Source: Atherix ibis (Eukaryota; Arthropoda; Insecta; Diptera; Athericidae). Taken from it: DNA of 64,000 nucleotides. Numbering within the stretch: position 1 is the stretch's first letter; each line of letters starts with the position of its first letter. The position numbers and the translations under genes were made by a program. This document shows, piece by piece, positions 12,101-22,939 of the stretch. The notes under the pieces were generated by a model. It searched no databases. It had not been told where the DNA came from and saw only the letters and a list, made by a program, of their open reading frames with translations. The stretch is taken from NCBI GenBank assembly GCA_958298945.1, contig OY282606.1, forward strand, positions 24,959,740 through 25,023,739, given 5' to 3'.

Positions 12101-15100
12101 TGATACAAAATGCAACTGTTGTTGAGAGCACAATAATAACAATGAATAAAAAGGATTTCAAATCGTCGTTAGTCAAATATTTAGCAGCACTTCCAATGGT
12201 AAGTAATTATTTATTTTCTTCTCAAAATTCGTTATCAATATTTTGCTAAATTCAAATTATTTTAATCCAATTCCTTTTTAAAAACCACAACGGAACATTT
12301 CGATAATAAAACTTATCAATTTCGCAGATATCCGTTGTTACCAATATATTAAAATGGAGTTTAGGCGAATTAAAACTAAGATTTAGGACTAATTTGACAC
12401 ATCACCTATACAATCAGTACCTGAAGTAATTATATATATTAACAACTAAAAAAAATATATATATTTTAATTTCTAGAGTTTGTGAATCTTACTGAGTAAT
12501 TTTTAATAAATTGCTGAAAAAAATTAAAAAATATTCTAGATCACAAAAATCTATAAATTATTGAAATTAAAATTTGTGAAATTTTTTTTAAAGAGTAACC
12601 AAAAAAAACACTAATTAAATAATTAATTTTAGAGGTTTTACATATTATAAAATGTCAAATCTAGACAATCGGATAGCAAATGCAGATCAGCTATTAACAA
12701 CGGATATTGATAAATTCTGCGAAAGTGTTACCGATCTATATTCGAATATTAGTAAACCAGTTTTAGATATATTCATCTATGTTTATAGGCTGACTATGAA
12801 TTTGGGCGGAAAGGTGAGTTTAAAAACCGACGGAATTTATTATATTTATCATTTGATTTATGTCATATTTTCTTATTTTCAAAATAATTCATGTTTTTTT
12901 GTTGTTATAAATATTTGCATTTGAAAAATTAGTTTCACTTTATTTGCAATAAAAAAAAGGAGTTGTTTTTTTTTCATTTCAAGGATGTTTATTTTTTTTA
13001 AAAAAAGAAGAATTTTACAAAAACTTATTAAACATGATCTTCTCTACCATAACCAATCTCGTCTGTCATGTAACGTTCGACTCTTGTAACGTTCGACTAA
13101 CCATTTCTGCCATATTTTATATAATTACCATTTACCCCAAATTTCTTTTTCAATAGGACTCCCTACTTCTCCTCTACGGTAACCAATATCGTCTGTCCAT
13201 TAAAATTTAACCGCTTCACAACTACCAGTGATATAAGCTTAAATCCGCTGTTTGGTCATAGATGGCGTGAGTAAGCGTATTAAGCTACCATGGGCACGCA
13301 ATACTTTTTTTTTATGAGTTTGACATCTGTCAACATTAATCAGTACACATTGTCAGCAATTTCGTACAACAACATACAATTTTCTTTTGATAATCATATC
13401 TAGATTTGTGCCAGAAAAAGAGCATTGCGGGAAGCTCTGCCTGTCTTCTTCAATTTGAAGAAATCGGCTGCCAAATCGCATCGAATGCTTATGGAGGCCT
13501 ATGGTGACACTGCTTTATCGGGAGCAACGTGCCGAGATTGGTTTCGTCGGTTCAAAGACGGCAATTTTGACTTGTAGGACAAGAAGCGTGAAAATCGCCC
13601 TAGGCGTTTTGAGGACCATCAGGCTCTTTTGGACGAAGACGATACCCAATCGCAAAAAATGCTCGCGGAGCAATTAGGTGTTACTCAACCAGCCATTTCC
13701 ATGCGTCTGCGTGCCATGGGGAAGATTGAAAAAATCGGAAAATGGGTGCCGCATGAATTGAACGATAGGCAGATGGAGCGACGCGAAAACACATGCGAAA
13801 TTTTGCTCGCCAGACAAAAAAGAAAGTCGGTCCTGCATCGGATTGTGACAGGCGATGAAAAGTGGATATATTTCGAGAATTCTAAATGTAAGAAATCTTG
13901 GGTTGATCCCTGTCAACCATCAACATCTTCCCCAAGACCAAATCGCTTCGAACGGACGACGATGCTGTGCGTTTGGTGGGATCAGCAGGGTATCGTCTAC
14001 TATGAGATGATGAAACCTGGTGAAACTGTCAATGCCCACCACTACCACCAACAACTGATCAAATTGCACCGTGCTCTGCATGAAAAAAGGACGGATTATC
14101 AACAAAAGACATGACAAGCTGATTTTCCTCCACGACAACGCACCATCGCACACGTCAAAAATGGTCCGAAAGTACTTGGAGACACTCAACTGGGAGGTGC
14201 TACCCCACCCCGCTTATTCACCAGACCTGGCCCCTTCCAACTACCACCTGTTTTCGTCGATGGGCCATGGGCTCGCTGTGGAAGACTTCGAATCTTACGA
14301 AAACATCCGAAAATTGCTTGATAAGTGGTTTGCCTCGAAAGAGAAGGAATTTTTTTGGCGTGGTATCCACAAATTACCCGAGAGATGGGAAATAATGTGT
14401 AGCTATCGAGGCCAAGTACTTTGAATAAATTTATTTTTTCTTTCTATGAAAAGAACATGGTTTTTGACAAAAACATCGGATTTAAGCTTATACACCTGGT
14501 AACTATCAATCAGTTTTGGTAGATCAGCTAGCAATGACGACCCGTACCTAACACGAAATCGCCAAATGGCCTTATCGTCGTGGCGCTGCAGAATGACCTC
14601 TGGCTTTTGTCTCAGATACCTTACATAGAACTAAACAACACAACTCACGATACCAAAAGTTTAGAAACCAAATTCCGAGTGTTTAGAAACTTGTGCTCAA
14701 ATAATTTGCTAAAAAAAATTTTCCAGACACCAATTTCGAATGGCATTAAAATTTCAGTAATTTTTTTTTTTTTTTGTCAAATTGAAATTAAGTAAATTAT
14801 AAATTCTTTTTTTTTTTTTTTGATTCCATTAAAATTACTTACATTTTACCCTCTGCCAAACAGTTTGTTCACCTTTCTGCGACTTGACGCATGTGGATGC
14901 AAATTTTCCTACTTAAAAGCCAAAGTCAACTTATTGTCACGGTTGTGTGAGAATAAATTATTTTTAAATTTTCATAGCAAACCGGGTTAAAAAGTGTACG
15001 TTTAAATTACTTTTCTCAGACAGCCTAGAAAAAAACCAACTATTTAAAATTATAGCAAAAACAGAATATAAAATTGTTCTACTAAAAATAATGCAATACA

Positions 15101-18100
15101 AATGATCATCAGTTTTCAAGAAAACTTACAGAATTTGAATACTTATTAAACTTTATGATTGGGAAAAAATTATTTTGAAAAGTTTTCTTAAAACCAATAC
15201 GGCAGAATATTTTTTTGTAGAAGTTAAAATATTCCGAATATTTTCTTATTATACAAAAAAAATTTATGCTAAAAAAAATGTATACTAATGAAAATGCATT
15301 TAATTGAATCTTGACTGATCACCTTTAGTTTGCATATATATTCCGATGCCAAGTTAACGTATGGAAATATTATCGAATTTCAAGGTTTTTTTGTTTTTAG
15401 ACCCCTTTTAGCCTTTTTCACTTTAATTTTTAATCATCTTAGTCTGCAATATTTTTTTTTAACATTATACATTTTTTTTGCTATATAAAAGCATTTTCTT
15501 CAATGGCTTTAAGATTGAACTCGAAGCCAACAACTTTCAACAACAAATGCTCCCAACAAATCCTGGGAAGCAATCCTAGCAGGTGTAGGGAAAATATTCT
15601 ATATCAAGTATAAGATTAAGAAAAAAACTAGTAGAATTCATAGAACATTATACAAAGTAGCCCTATAAGAAAAAAACCAGCTATGCAGGTAAGGTCAAAT
15701 TCCTTACAGCTACAAACAGAAATACACATATACGAGGTCTGTTCAAAAAGTATCGTGAATTTTGTGTTTTTTCAAAAATTATTTATTTATTCATGAATAT
15801 CTATTTTTCCCCCTTTGAAGTAATCCCCACCAGATATTATACACTTGTGCCAACGCTTTTTCTAATCCTCGAAGCACTTCAAGAAATCATTTTTTGTGAT
15901 CTAGTTCAGCTCCTCCTTCCATGCCGTCTTTATCTCCTCAATCGTAACGTAGCGTCGTCCTTTCATGGGGCTCTTCAGTTTCGGGAACAAGAAAAAGTCA
16001 CAGGGAGCCAGATTTGCGGAATTTAGTGGCTGCGGCATTATTAGTGTGTTGTTTTTGGCCAAAAATGGCAAAAGCCAATGTTTGTGCTTCCACAAATCCG
16101 GACGTTTCTGGCGGATTGCTTCACGCAACTTGCGCATGACTTGCAGGTCATATTCCTTATTGACCGTTCTACCCTGTGGCAAGAACTCATGATGCACCAC
16201 GCCCCCACAATCGAAGAAAACTGTAAGCAAAACCTTCACATTCGAACCAACTTGGCGTGCTTTTTTCGGTCTTGGTTTGTGCGGCAGCTTTCATTGGGAT
16301 GATTGAGCTTTGGTTTCCACGTCATAACCATAAACCAATGATTCGTCACCAGTTATGACCCTCTGGAGCAAATTAAGGTCGTCGCGAACAGAGTCCAACA
16401 GCTCCTTAGCAATGTTAATGCGATTCTGTTTTTGGTCAAAATTGAGCAAAAATCGAAGACGAGCCAAAACACGTGCAAGCAAAGCAGCTGTCAAAAATTA
16501 ACTGAACATTCAAAATGGCCGAACTTATCGGCATAAGTGAGAGACATGAGTACCAACATAACGCCACAAAAAATCGAAAATCGAATATACGTAACCCGTG
16601 GAAATTCAAAATTTGCGATACTTTTTGAACAGATCTCGTATTTATCCTGCCCACTGATTGCTCGTGCGGGGGGAAGGGGGATGATGAAGACTGGTAGTTC
16701 AATTTTTTTTATGAAAAAAAAAATAATTTTCTTTATTTTAATTTTTCTGTAAAATTTCGTCAATTTTCATTCAGCTTATAATATGTCGTTCGAATTTATT
16801 CTCTCAAAATTCCCATCGTAAATGAATTTGTTTTCTCAAAATTCTCATCGTTTAAAAAAACACGCCATTCTCCATGAAAGTGGTAGCATATCGAAATGCT
16901 TGCATACTTTTGTTGTTTTTCAAGTTGTTATTTTGGCATTTATCAGAAGGTGTAGTTTCTATGTTTTTTGAAGTATTTACGAAAAAGTAAGTATTTATAT
17001 TATATAAAAAGTTATATTATTGATAACATTTAATAGGAAGTTTTGAATTCATAAAATGAAGTGTTTTATATAGAATTGCTGGTCATTCAACTGGAATTTC
17101 ATTCAAAAATTTACTTTATTTTAATTTTTATATAAAATTTCATCAATTATCATTTGTTCTCTTAAAATTCTCATCGTAAATTAATAATTATTATTGAAAA
17201 AATATGAAAATCTTTTGAAATGATTTATTTATAAAATTACAATCGAATCTCAAAGTAAATATAAATATTGATTTTTATGTTTTAGACACCATCTATCCTA
17301 ATGATGTATCTCCTTTTTGCTGGTGTTTTCCTAACGCATTTGCGTCGTCCGACTGGTCGCCTTACTGTTGAAGAGCAAAAGCTCGAAGGAGAATTCCGTT
17401 ATGTAAATAGTAGACTTATAACAAATTCCGAAGAAATTGCATTCTATCAGGGGAACAATCGTGAAAAACTGACACTGCTCGCTAGCTATTCGAAATTGAG
17501 GGCGCACCTAAGAAAATTCCTAGAGTTTCGTGTCGGCATGGGCATCATCGACAATATTGTTGGCAAATGTAAAACGATCAAGTTTTTTTTACATATTTTC
17601 TAAAAGATTTTAAACATATTTTCTTTGTATTTTTATTTGGCTTTTTGTTTGACCAAGTTAATTTTTATTTTCACATTTCAGATATTGCCACAATCGTTGG
17701 ATTCTATGCGGTTTCCCTTCCGTTCTTTTCGAAAAGTCATCCCTTACTGGCAGGCAATGATAAAGGTGAACGATTGAAGGTAACTCGTACTAATTTTAGC
17801 TTGATTTTCTTTTTCGTAATATCACAATTATTTTTGTTACAGGCTTACTACACTTACGGACGGATGTTGGTGAAATTAGCCGAAGCGATCGGACGATTAG
17901 TATTAGCTGGACGTGAACTATCCCGATTAGCAGGTTTGTAAATTTAAGTTCGAGGTCTGTTCAAAAAGTATCGTGAATTTTGAATTTCCGTGGGTTACGT
18001 ATATTTGATTTTCGATTTTTTGTGGCGTTATATTGGTACTCATGTCTCTCACTAATTTTTGACAGCTGCTTTGCTTGCACGTGTTTTGGCTCGTCTTCAA

Positions 18101-19788
18101 TTTTTGCCCATTCCAGAAAATGGATCAAAGATTAATTGCGCGGACGCATTCCGAATGTTGACTGTGGCATATGGTGGACCTACCTTGGACCGAAGCAACG
18201 TTTATCGGTGGTACAAAATGTTCTCAGAGGGCCGAGAAGATGTGACCGACGAAAAGCGTGCCGGACGCCCGAGTGAAGGTTTTGCTTACAGTTTTCTTCG
18301 ATTGCAGGAGTGGGGTGCATCATGGGTTCTTGCCACAGGGTAGAACGGTCAATAAGGAATATTACCTGCACGTTATGCACAAGTTGCGCCAAGCAATCCG
18401 CCAGAAACGCCCGGATTTATGAAGAACAAAAATTGGCTTTTGCAACATGATAATGCTTCTGCTCAGGCATCGTTGCTTGTGCGCGAATTTTTGCCCAAAA
18501 ACAACACACTAATAATGCCGCACATCCCTGTGACTTTTTCTTGTTCCCGAAACAGATTCTTTGCTCAATTTTTTGGAATGGACAAAAATCGAAAACGAGC
18601 CAAAACACGTGCAAGCAGCTGTCAAAAATTAACTGAACATTCAAAATGGCCGAACTTCTCCGCATAAGTGAGAGACACGAGTACCAACATAACGCCACAA
18701 AAAATCGAAAATTGAATATACGTAACCCGTGGAAATTCAAAATTCGCAATCCTTTTTGAACAGACCTAGCATAATTGATATTTATACTATACCGAAGTTT
18801 GGTATTTTCTTTCTTTCTTAAGGATTTACTGCCCGAATGACTGAACTAATCCATGTCCTAAACGAGCTGACAAAGGGTAACTACGAACGCACAATGGTGA
18901 ACAATGTTAGCAATGGCGAAGTAAATTTCGGTCCAAACAAGGGACTCATCTCATTCCAGGATAATATAATTCGCTTCGATAAAGTACCTTTAGTTACACC
19001 GAATGGTGATATTCTATTAAAAGATTTAACATTTGAAGTAAGGTAATTATTCAATGCCAAAAAACTATTCTCTTCTTTTTTGGGATACCATTTTTTCATT
19101 TGTACAATTTCAGATCGGCCATGAATGTTCTTGTTTGCGGTCCAAATGGATGTGGTAAATCGAGTCTATTTAGAATTCTTGGTGAACTGTGGCCATCGTG
19201 GGGTGGAAAAATCATAAAACCACCGCGTGGAAAACTTTTCTACATACCCCAGAGGCCGTATATGACGCTCGGTACTTTTAGAGATCAGGTGTGTTCCAAG
19301 TGAAATTTGAATGCTTCTCCATTTTTTATTTACTCTTAATGATCTTAATAAAAAAATTCTTACAAAATTATTAGATTATTTATCCGCACACGAAAGAAGA
19401 AATGCTGCGACGTGGCAAAACTGACAACGAACTTATGCAGTATTTGGAGATCGTTCAACTTACATACTTGCAGGCTCGCGACAACGGGTTAGATGCCATC
19501 GAAGATTGGATCGATGTACTTTCAGGCGGTGAGAAGCAACGTATCGCAATGGCTCGATTGTTCTACCACAATCCACAGTTTGCCATTTTGGACGAATGCA
19601 CTAGTGCTGTTTCCGTTGATGTCGAAGGTCTCATGTATCAATACTGCCGTAAAGCTGGTATCACTCTATTCACGGTATCGCATCGAAAATCACTCTGGCA
19701 ACACCACGAATACGTTCTACAATTCGATGGTCGTGGAGCCTATAATTTTAGTAAAATCGACAGCTCCACAGAAGAATTCGGTTCATAA
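9058..19788 (+). CDS. Pmp70: Peroxisomal half-ABC transporter, PMP70/ABCD3 orthologue (10 exons, N-terminus missing)
   Basis: Exons: 9058-9170, 12008-12198, 12328-12425, 12633-12813, 17286-17568, 17682-17779, 17843-17933, 18823-19042, 19114-19288, 19375-19788. Every junction is GT..AG and all phases agree, giving 620 codons plus stop; the family is about 660 residues, so roughly 35-40 N-terminal residues are missing. ABCD3 proteins are half-transporters that dimerise in the peroxisome membrane and import fatty acyl-CoA, including branched-chain species, for beta-oxidation. Family marks seen here: [10 protein letters not shown] and [13 protein letters not shown] in the membrane domain, the EAA-like [16 protein letters not shown], Walker [10 protein letters not shown], signature LSGGEKQR, Walker B FAILDE, and the H-loop SHRKSLW. 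The C-terminus ends EFGS as in other ABCD3 proteins. All catalytic motifs are intact, so the gene looks functional despite heavy transposon load in its introns. The first exon was not found in the window. Confidence 0.95.
9538..10350 (-). mobile_element. Degraded DD41D mariner in Pmp70 intron
   Basis: Minus-strand transposase pieces: an N-terminal part with [20 protein letters not shown] and [18 protein letters not shown] (10130-10260), and a catalytic part with [10 protein letters not shown] and [14 protein letters not shown] (9620-9740), where the second catalytic Asp has become Asn. Frames are broken between them, and the region after [10 protein letters not shown] is replaced. It ends where the CTTAGATTA transposon begins at 10354. 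Confidence 0.8.
10354..12007 (-). mobile_element. CTTAGATTA transposon copy 3, reversed, truncated at Pmp70 splice site
   Basis: The plus-strand start CTTAGATTATAGAAGAACTG at 10354 is the right-hand terminal repeat of the family, so the copy lies in reverse. 10590-10660 (GGTATGCTACCACTTTCATG) and 11580-11860 match the complete copy at 42505-44594. A DD41D mariner is inserted at about 10663-11572. The expected left terminal repeat is absent: shared sequence continues instead to CTTAG at 12003-12007, the 3' splice site of a Pmp70 exon. No target duplication can therefore be checked. Confidence 0.8.
10663..11572 (-). mobile_element. DD41D mariner, internally deleted, nested in copy 3
   Basis: The left end GGGTTTCCGAATAAGATTG follows TA. 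The minus-strand transposase keeps [37 protein letters not shown] (second Asp), [17 protein letters not shown] (third Asp, 41 residues further) and HLNDVLFRN at the end (stop near 10767). The first 30 codons ([13 protein letters not shown], about 11475) are joined directly to [16 protein letters not shown], so the whole DNA-binding part and the first catalytic Asp are missing. A 15-base local duplication (GATTCCACCAGACC, 11230-11265) adds a frameshift. The right end is truncated. Confidence 0.87.
12008..12198 (+). CDS. Pmp70: Pmp70 exon: first transmembrane region
   Basis: Completes the split Lys codon and continues [20 protein letters not shown], then [10 protein letters not shown], ending ...LAALPM at GTAAGT. 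The 3' splice site CTTAG at 12003-12007 lies in sequence that is also present inside a transposon 30 kb away (see findings). Confidence 0.95.
12328..12425 (+). CDS. Pmp70: Pmp70 exon: [10 protein letters not shown]...LYNQYL
   Basis: Follows TTTCGCAG and encodes the segment aligned with human ISLVNNFLKY...YLYEEYL; ends with two bases of a codon before GTAATT. Missed by simple ORF calling because it has 32 codons. Confidence 0.93.
12633..12813 (+). CDS. Pmp70: Pmp70 exon: intracellular loop [16 protein letters not shown]
   Basis: Carries the highly conserved LDNRIAN.DQLL motif of ABCD proteins and ends in LTMNLGGK before GTGAGT, in phase 0. Confidence 0.95.
13225..14499 (+). mobile_element. 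Mos1-like (mauritiana) mariner, copy 2 (best preserved)
   Basis: Flanked by TA at 13223-13224 and 14500-14501, with inverted ends (CCAGTGATATAAGCTTAAAT / TTTAAGCTTATACACCTGG). The start codon is mutated (ATA at about 13395) and a stop TAG occurs at about 13576. From 13629 to 14114 the frame is open: [33 protein letters not shown] (first Asp), [20 protein letters not shown]. One extra A near 14105 shifts the frame; the rest (14104-14424) reads [19 protein letters not shown] (second Asp kept), [10 protein letters not shown] (third Asp changed to Asn), and [12 protein letters not shown]. It sits in a Pmp70 intron in the sense orientation. Confidence 0.92.
14502..15730. other. Pmp70 intron DNA, AT-rich
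   Basis: Intron sequence between the two mariners. Poly-T runs at 14762 and 14809. No conserved motif, repeat family or alternative exon that I can support. Confidence 0.5.
15733..16638 (-). mobile_element. DD34D mariner, copy lacking HTH and second catalytic Asp
   Basis: Flanked by TA at 15731-15732 and 16639-16640; the 3' end is at the left and the 5' end at the right. Minus-strand transposase: [33 protein letters not shown] (first Asp), [20 protein letters not shown], then [13 protein letters not shown] where 14 residues containing the HHDNAPAH motif have been deleted, then [12 protein letters not shown] (third Asp) and the C-terminus. The N-terminal DNA-binding region is also missing. 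Confidence 0.9.
16860..17065 (+). repeat. Fragment of the CTTAGATTA transposon
   Basis: CGCCATTCTCCATGAAAGTG followed by TAGCATATCGAAATGCTTGC and TTGATAACATTTAATAGGAA matches 43300-43465 of the complete copy. Both ends are missing. It lies about 220 bases before the Pmp70 exon at 17286. Confidence 0.75.
17286..17568 (+). CDS. Pmp70: Pmp70 exon: TM segment and EAA-like motif
   Basis: Starts after TTTTAG, encodes [22 protein letters not shown], then [20 protein letters not shown], the EAA-like motif that contacts the ATPase domain in ABCD transporters. The intron before it is about 4.5 kb and contains two mariners. Confidence 0.95.
17682..17779 (+). CDS. Pmp70: Pmp70 exon: [17 protein letters not shown]
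   Basis: Begins two bases into a Tyr codon after CATTTCAG; hydrophobic segment matching ABCD3 TM5 (LATVVGYLVVS in human). Confidence 0.93.
17843..17933 (+). CDS. Pmp70: Pmp70 exon: [20 protein letters not shown]
   Basis: Thirty codons plus one base, ending [11 protein letters not shown] before GTTTGT. A DD34D mariner begins only about 17 bases after this donor, so the splice site has escaped disruption narrowly. Confidence 0.93.
17951..18768 (+). mobile_element. DD34D mariner, 5'-5' rearranged copy keeping the HTH region
   Basis: The left end CGAGGTCTGTTCAAAAAGT and the right end (complement) are both of the 5' type. It keeps the N-terminal DNA-binding segment lost in most copies: [15 protein letters not shown], then [15 protein letters not shown] and DEKRAGRPS (18130-18272). 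It then jumps to [11 protein letters not shown], losing the first catalytic Asp. The second-Asp region survives in altered form ([18 protein letters not shown]). The CCGAAACAGATTCTTTG junction at about 18548 joins the interior to an inverted 5' end. It lies in the short Pmp70 intron between 17933 and 18823. Confidence 0.88.
18823..19042 (+). CDS. Pmp70: Pmp70 exon: linker to the nucleotide-binding domain
   Basis: [15 protein letters not shown], then [11 protein letters not shown] and the start of the ATPase domain ([18 protein letters not shown]), with the expected aromatic/A-loop region before Walker A. Confidence 0.95.
19114..19288 (+). CDS. Pmp70: Pmp70 exon: Walker A
   Basis: [20 protein letters not shown] holds the ATP phosphate-binding loop, followed by [17 protein letters not shown], the Q-loop (PQRP). 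Confidence 0.97.
19375..19788 (+). CDS. Pmp70: Pmp70 last exon: signature, Walker B, H-loop
   Basis: Begins [10 protein letters not shown], carries [37 protein letters not shown] and [12 protein letters not shown], and ends EFGS then TAA at 19786-19788. Confidence 0.97.
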   Translation: MIYPHTKEEMLRRGKTDNELMQYLEIVQLTYLQARDNGLDAIEDWIDVLSGGEKQRIAMARLFYHNPQFAILDECTSAVSVDVEGLMYQYCRKAGITLFTVSHRKSLWQHHEYVLQFDGRGAYNFSKIDSSTEEFGS

Positions 19789-19920
19789 TGATTCACTCCA
19801 TACTTGCCTGCCCCAACTTTCCAATGTTTCTTCGCATGTGTTAACCTACTCTTCCCCCCTCTAATTACCAAGATATAATGTGTAATATTTATTATCTTTT
19901 AAGTTAGAAAAACAATATTT

Positions 19921-19926
19921 AATAAA
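19921..19926 (+). promoter_or_regulatory. Likely Pmp70 polyadenylation signal
   Basis: AATAAA lies 133 bases after the Pmp70 stop codon; a second AATAAA-containing stretch follows at about 19962. Either would give a short 3' UTR. Confidence 0.5.
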
Positions 19927-19929
19927 ATT

Positions 19930-20599
19930 CCAACAACAACAAAAAATCAAAGTAAAAATATTTAATAAAATTTCTACTAACTTTTAAATATACACTTTTT
20001 GAAAATACGTTCATAATTTGTAATTTATTAATTATAAAATTAATATATATATCATAAAAAAAAATAAGCTGAAGGAGGAATTTTTTGTAACTTTTATTAT
20101 TGATTAAGGGAAAAAATTTATATTTTTTATTGTTAAAAGATTTAGAAAATTTTTGGATTGGTAAAATTTTTCTAAATAATAATAATCAAGTTTATTTAAT
20201 AAGGGTAGTTACAGAAGAAAAAAAAAAACATTTTTATTTTTAAAAACAAGTGATTTATATAATTTGATGAAAGAAAAATGCTAATAACAAATGTAAATTA
20301 GTTAGTAAGTTTAAAAAATAAAATTCCTCAATCATAAAAATGTGCTTTTTATTTTTTTATTATGTATGTGAGATTGCTGAGGCCATTTTGAAAAATGTCA
20401 TTATTCGTGTTTTGTGTATGACAGCCTTGGCCTGGTCAATAGTTAGTTGGCCAGGATTGGGCAGAAATTTTAAAATTTTATAGGGCATATTTAAGTGTTT
20501 AAAAACCTTATAAAGAGGGTAAGTAAAGAAAAGGATTGTTTGTTGTAGAAGCTCCACAATTCGTTAAGTAAAATTTATTTAAAATATGATCAATAATAA
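19930..20599. other. AT-rich 3' flank of Pmp70
   Basis: No gene seen. 20380-20560 is slightly less AT-rich and open for 65 codons on the minus strand without recognisable motifs. Confidence 0.35.
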
Positions 20600-21124
20600 G
20601 TTAAACTCTTAGATTGAAGAATACCTGGATAGGCCCATACGTCAGATTTTCTGTCTGAATTATTGCAAAAGCGGCAAGAAATTGTACTGCGTGCATATAT
20701 TTGTGTAGATTTTTTTATGTAGACACTTGAGACGCACTGACATCTAGTTTTCCTAATAGAAATTTATTGAATTGCAAATGCATAATAAATATTCATTTTA
20801 ATTAATTTATTCCAAAGTAAAATAAAATTTAAACACAACGACAGCCAATTTTTATTTTTTGTACAATCTTTTTGAATTGTATTTTACGTTTATTATTATT
20901 TATTTCCTAAATAACAATCAAATATCAATTGCCTCCATTTTGCAGACTTTCGGAAAGTTTTAAAACACACCATTCTCCATGAAGTGGTAGCATACTGAAA
21001 CGCTTACATACTTTTTTTTTTTTTTTTAAATTACAATAGATTAAAGAATACCTGGGATATGCCCATGCGTCAGATTTTCGTATATGTAGACGCAATTTTC
21101 TGTCCGAATTATTGCAAAAGTAGA

Positions 21125-21196
21125 CTTTCGGAGAGTTTTAAAATACGCCTTTCGGAGAGTTTTAAAATACGCCTTTCGGAGAGTTTTAAAATACGC
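21125..21196 (+). repeat. Three tandem 24-bp units inside copy 2
   Basis: Three consecutive copies of CTTTCGGAGAGTTTTAAAAT plus ACGC, identical to one another, so the expansion is recent. The same motif occurs once in the other copies (for example about 43275). Confidence 0.93.
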
Positions 21197-21745
21197 CAGT
21201 TTTGGAACTGGCGCTCACTTAACACATCTTCTCCATTAACATCGGATAATTTTTTTCTTGCTTGAACAGCATTTTTATCTTTTCTATAGTAAAAAAAAGT
21301 AAAATATGCCGAAAATGCTGTTTTTCACTTTCCATATTTAAAAGTGTATCAACCAAAAACTACTGTGCAGAATCAATCGAATCTTTTCAGAAGCAAGCTT
21401 TGCTATGTCTGCTGTCAAAATACATATGATTATGCGGCTTAAGTGTGAAGTTGGTTGTGAAAAAATACAATGAAGTCCTCTGTTGGGAAAAAACGAACAA
21501 TCCAATATTTCTCATTTTATCAATTTCCGGACATACCAATATTTCTCATTTTATTAATAGTGGCCACTTTAATAATTTAATTAATTCCATAATTCAACAG
21601 TACTTACGCATCCGCTGGTACTATATATCGCGCTTCATGTCTCGACAACCCATCTGACCGTAGTTTTTATAATAGAGTAGTTTTATTTAAACACGCGTTA
21701 AATGTTCATATTCTATTTTCGTATCTTCTTTTCTTATTAGTAATA

Positions 21746-22631
21746 TGAGGTCTGTTCAAAAAGTATCGCGAATTTTGAATTTCCACAGGTTACGTATATT
21801 CAATTTTCGATTTTTTGTGGCGTAATGTTGGTACTCATATCTCTCACTTATGCCGACAAGTTCGGCCATTTTGAATGTTCAGTTAATTTTTGACAGCTGG
21901 TTTGCTTGCACGTGTTTTGGCTCGTCTTCGATTTTTGTACGTTCCAAAAAATCTGTTTGGGGAACAAGAAAAAGTCACAGGGATGTGTGGCATTTTTAGT
22001 GTGTTGTTTTTGGCCAAAACTTCGCGCACAAGCAACGATGCGTGAGCAGAGGCAAAAGTTATGGTGCAAAAGTCAATTTTTGTTCTTTCACAAATCCGGG
22101 TATTTCTGACGGATTGCTTCGCGCAACTTGCGCATATCTTGCAGGTAATATTTCTTATTGACCGTTCTACCCTGTGGCAAGAACTCATGAAGCACCACGC
22201 CCCTACAATCGATGAAAACTGTAAGCAAAACCTTCACATTTGACAGAACTTGGAGCGCTTTTTTCGGTCTTGGCTCGTGCGGCAGCTTCCATTGAGATGA
22301 TTGACCTTTGGTTTCACGTCATAACCATAAACCCATGATTCGTCACCAGTTATGACCCTCTGGGGTCATAACCATAAACCCATTTAGGTCGTCGGGAACA
22401 GAGCCTCGTTAATGCGATGTTGTTTTTGGTCGAAAATGGGCAAGAATCAAAGAGGCAAAACACGTGCAAGCAAAGCAGCTGTCAAAAATTAACTGAACAT
22501 TCAAAATGGCCGAACTTGTCGGCATAATTGAGAAACATTAGTACCAACATAACGCCAAAAAAAAAATCAAAAATCGAATATACGTAACCCGCGGAAATTA
22601 AAAATTCGCGATACTTTTCGAACAGACCTCG
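21746..22631 (-). mobile_element. DD34D mariner, 5'-5' rearranged, nested in copy 2
   Basis: TA at 21744-21745 and 22632-22633. Both ends are 5' type. The interior, on the minus strand, includes VEGFAYSFHRL-like and [16 protein letters not shown] pieces and LLVREVLAKNNTLKMPHIP. The inverted junction (AAATCTGTTTGGGGAACAAG, about 21948) corresponds to the shared 5'-5' junction. A 31-base local duplication around GGTCATAACCATAAACCCAT (22330-22382) adds to the damage. Confidence 0.85.
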
Positions 22632-22939
22632 TATTCGGCGCTTGCTTCTCTATTCATATTATATTTTTTACGACGATATTTCTTCGTACCATCTCACTTT
22701 TAATTTTTCTTCTAAATGCAAAACTAATTATTTTTTTAATATTGTGTAAAATAAATAAAATGAAAAATAATAAACAAAATCGCACAAACCGAAATTTAAA
22801 ATTGGCCCCCAATGATTTACGCCGTTTCTGTTATTTTGCATTTGTGTGCGCTCTTACGAATATATTGCCAACAAAATTCGGACACAATTTTTGTGAAGAG
22901 GAGGCCTATCCCAGTTCTTCTATAATCTAAGGTTAAACT

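Larger units (their letters stand above)
20608..22931 (+). mobile_element. CTTAGATTA transposon copy 2, complete, with nested mariner
   Basis: It starts CTTAGATTGAAGAATACCTG and ends with the complement of CTTAGATTATAGAAGAACTG. Perfect 8-bp target duplications gttaaact flank it (20600-20607 and 22932-22939). Without the mariner at 21746-22631 it is about 1.44 kb. No transposase frame is evident, so it is non-autonomous. At 21041 a second partial left end begins (TAGATTAAAGAATACCTGG) and runs into a 24-bp triplication, showing internal rearrangement. An 8-bp duplication is shared by hAT and P superfamilies, but the termini do not match either as I know them. Confidence 0.85.

Noticed and set aside
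19493..19864. 123-codon plus-strand frame overlapping the last Pmp70 exon
   Set aside because: Out-of-frame reading of conserved ABC-transporter codons.
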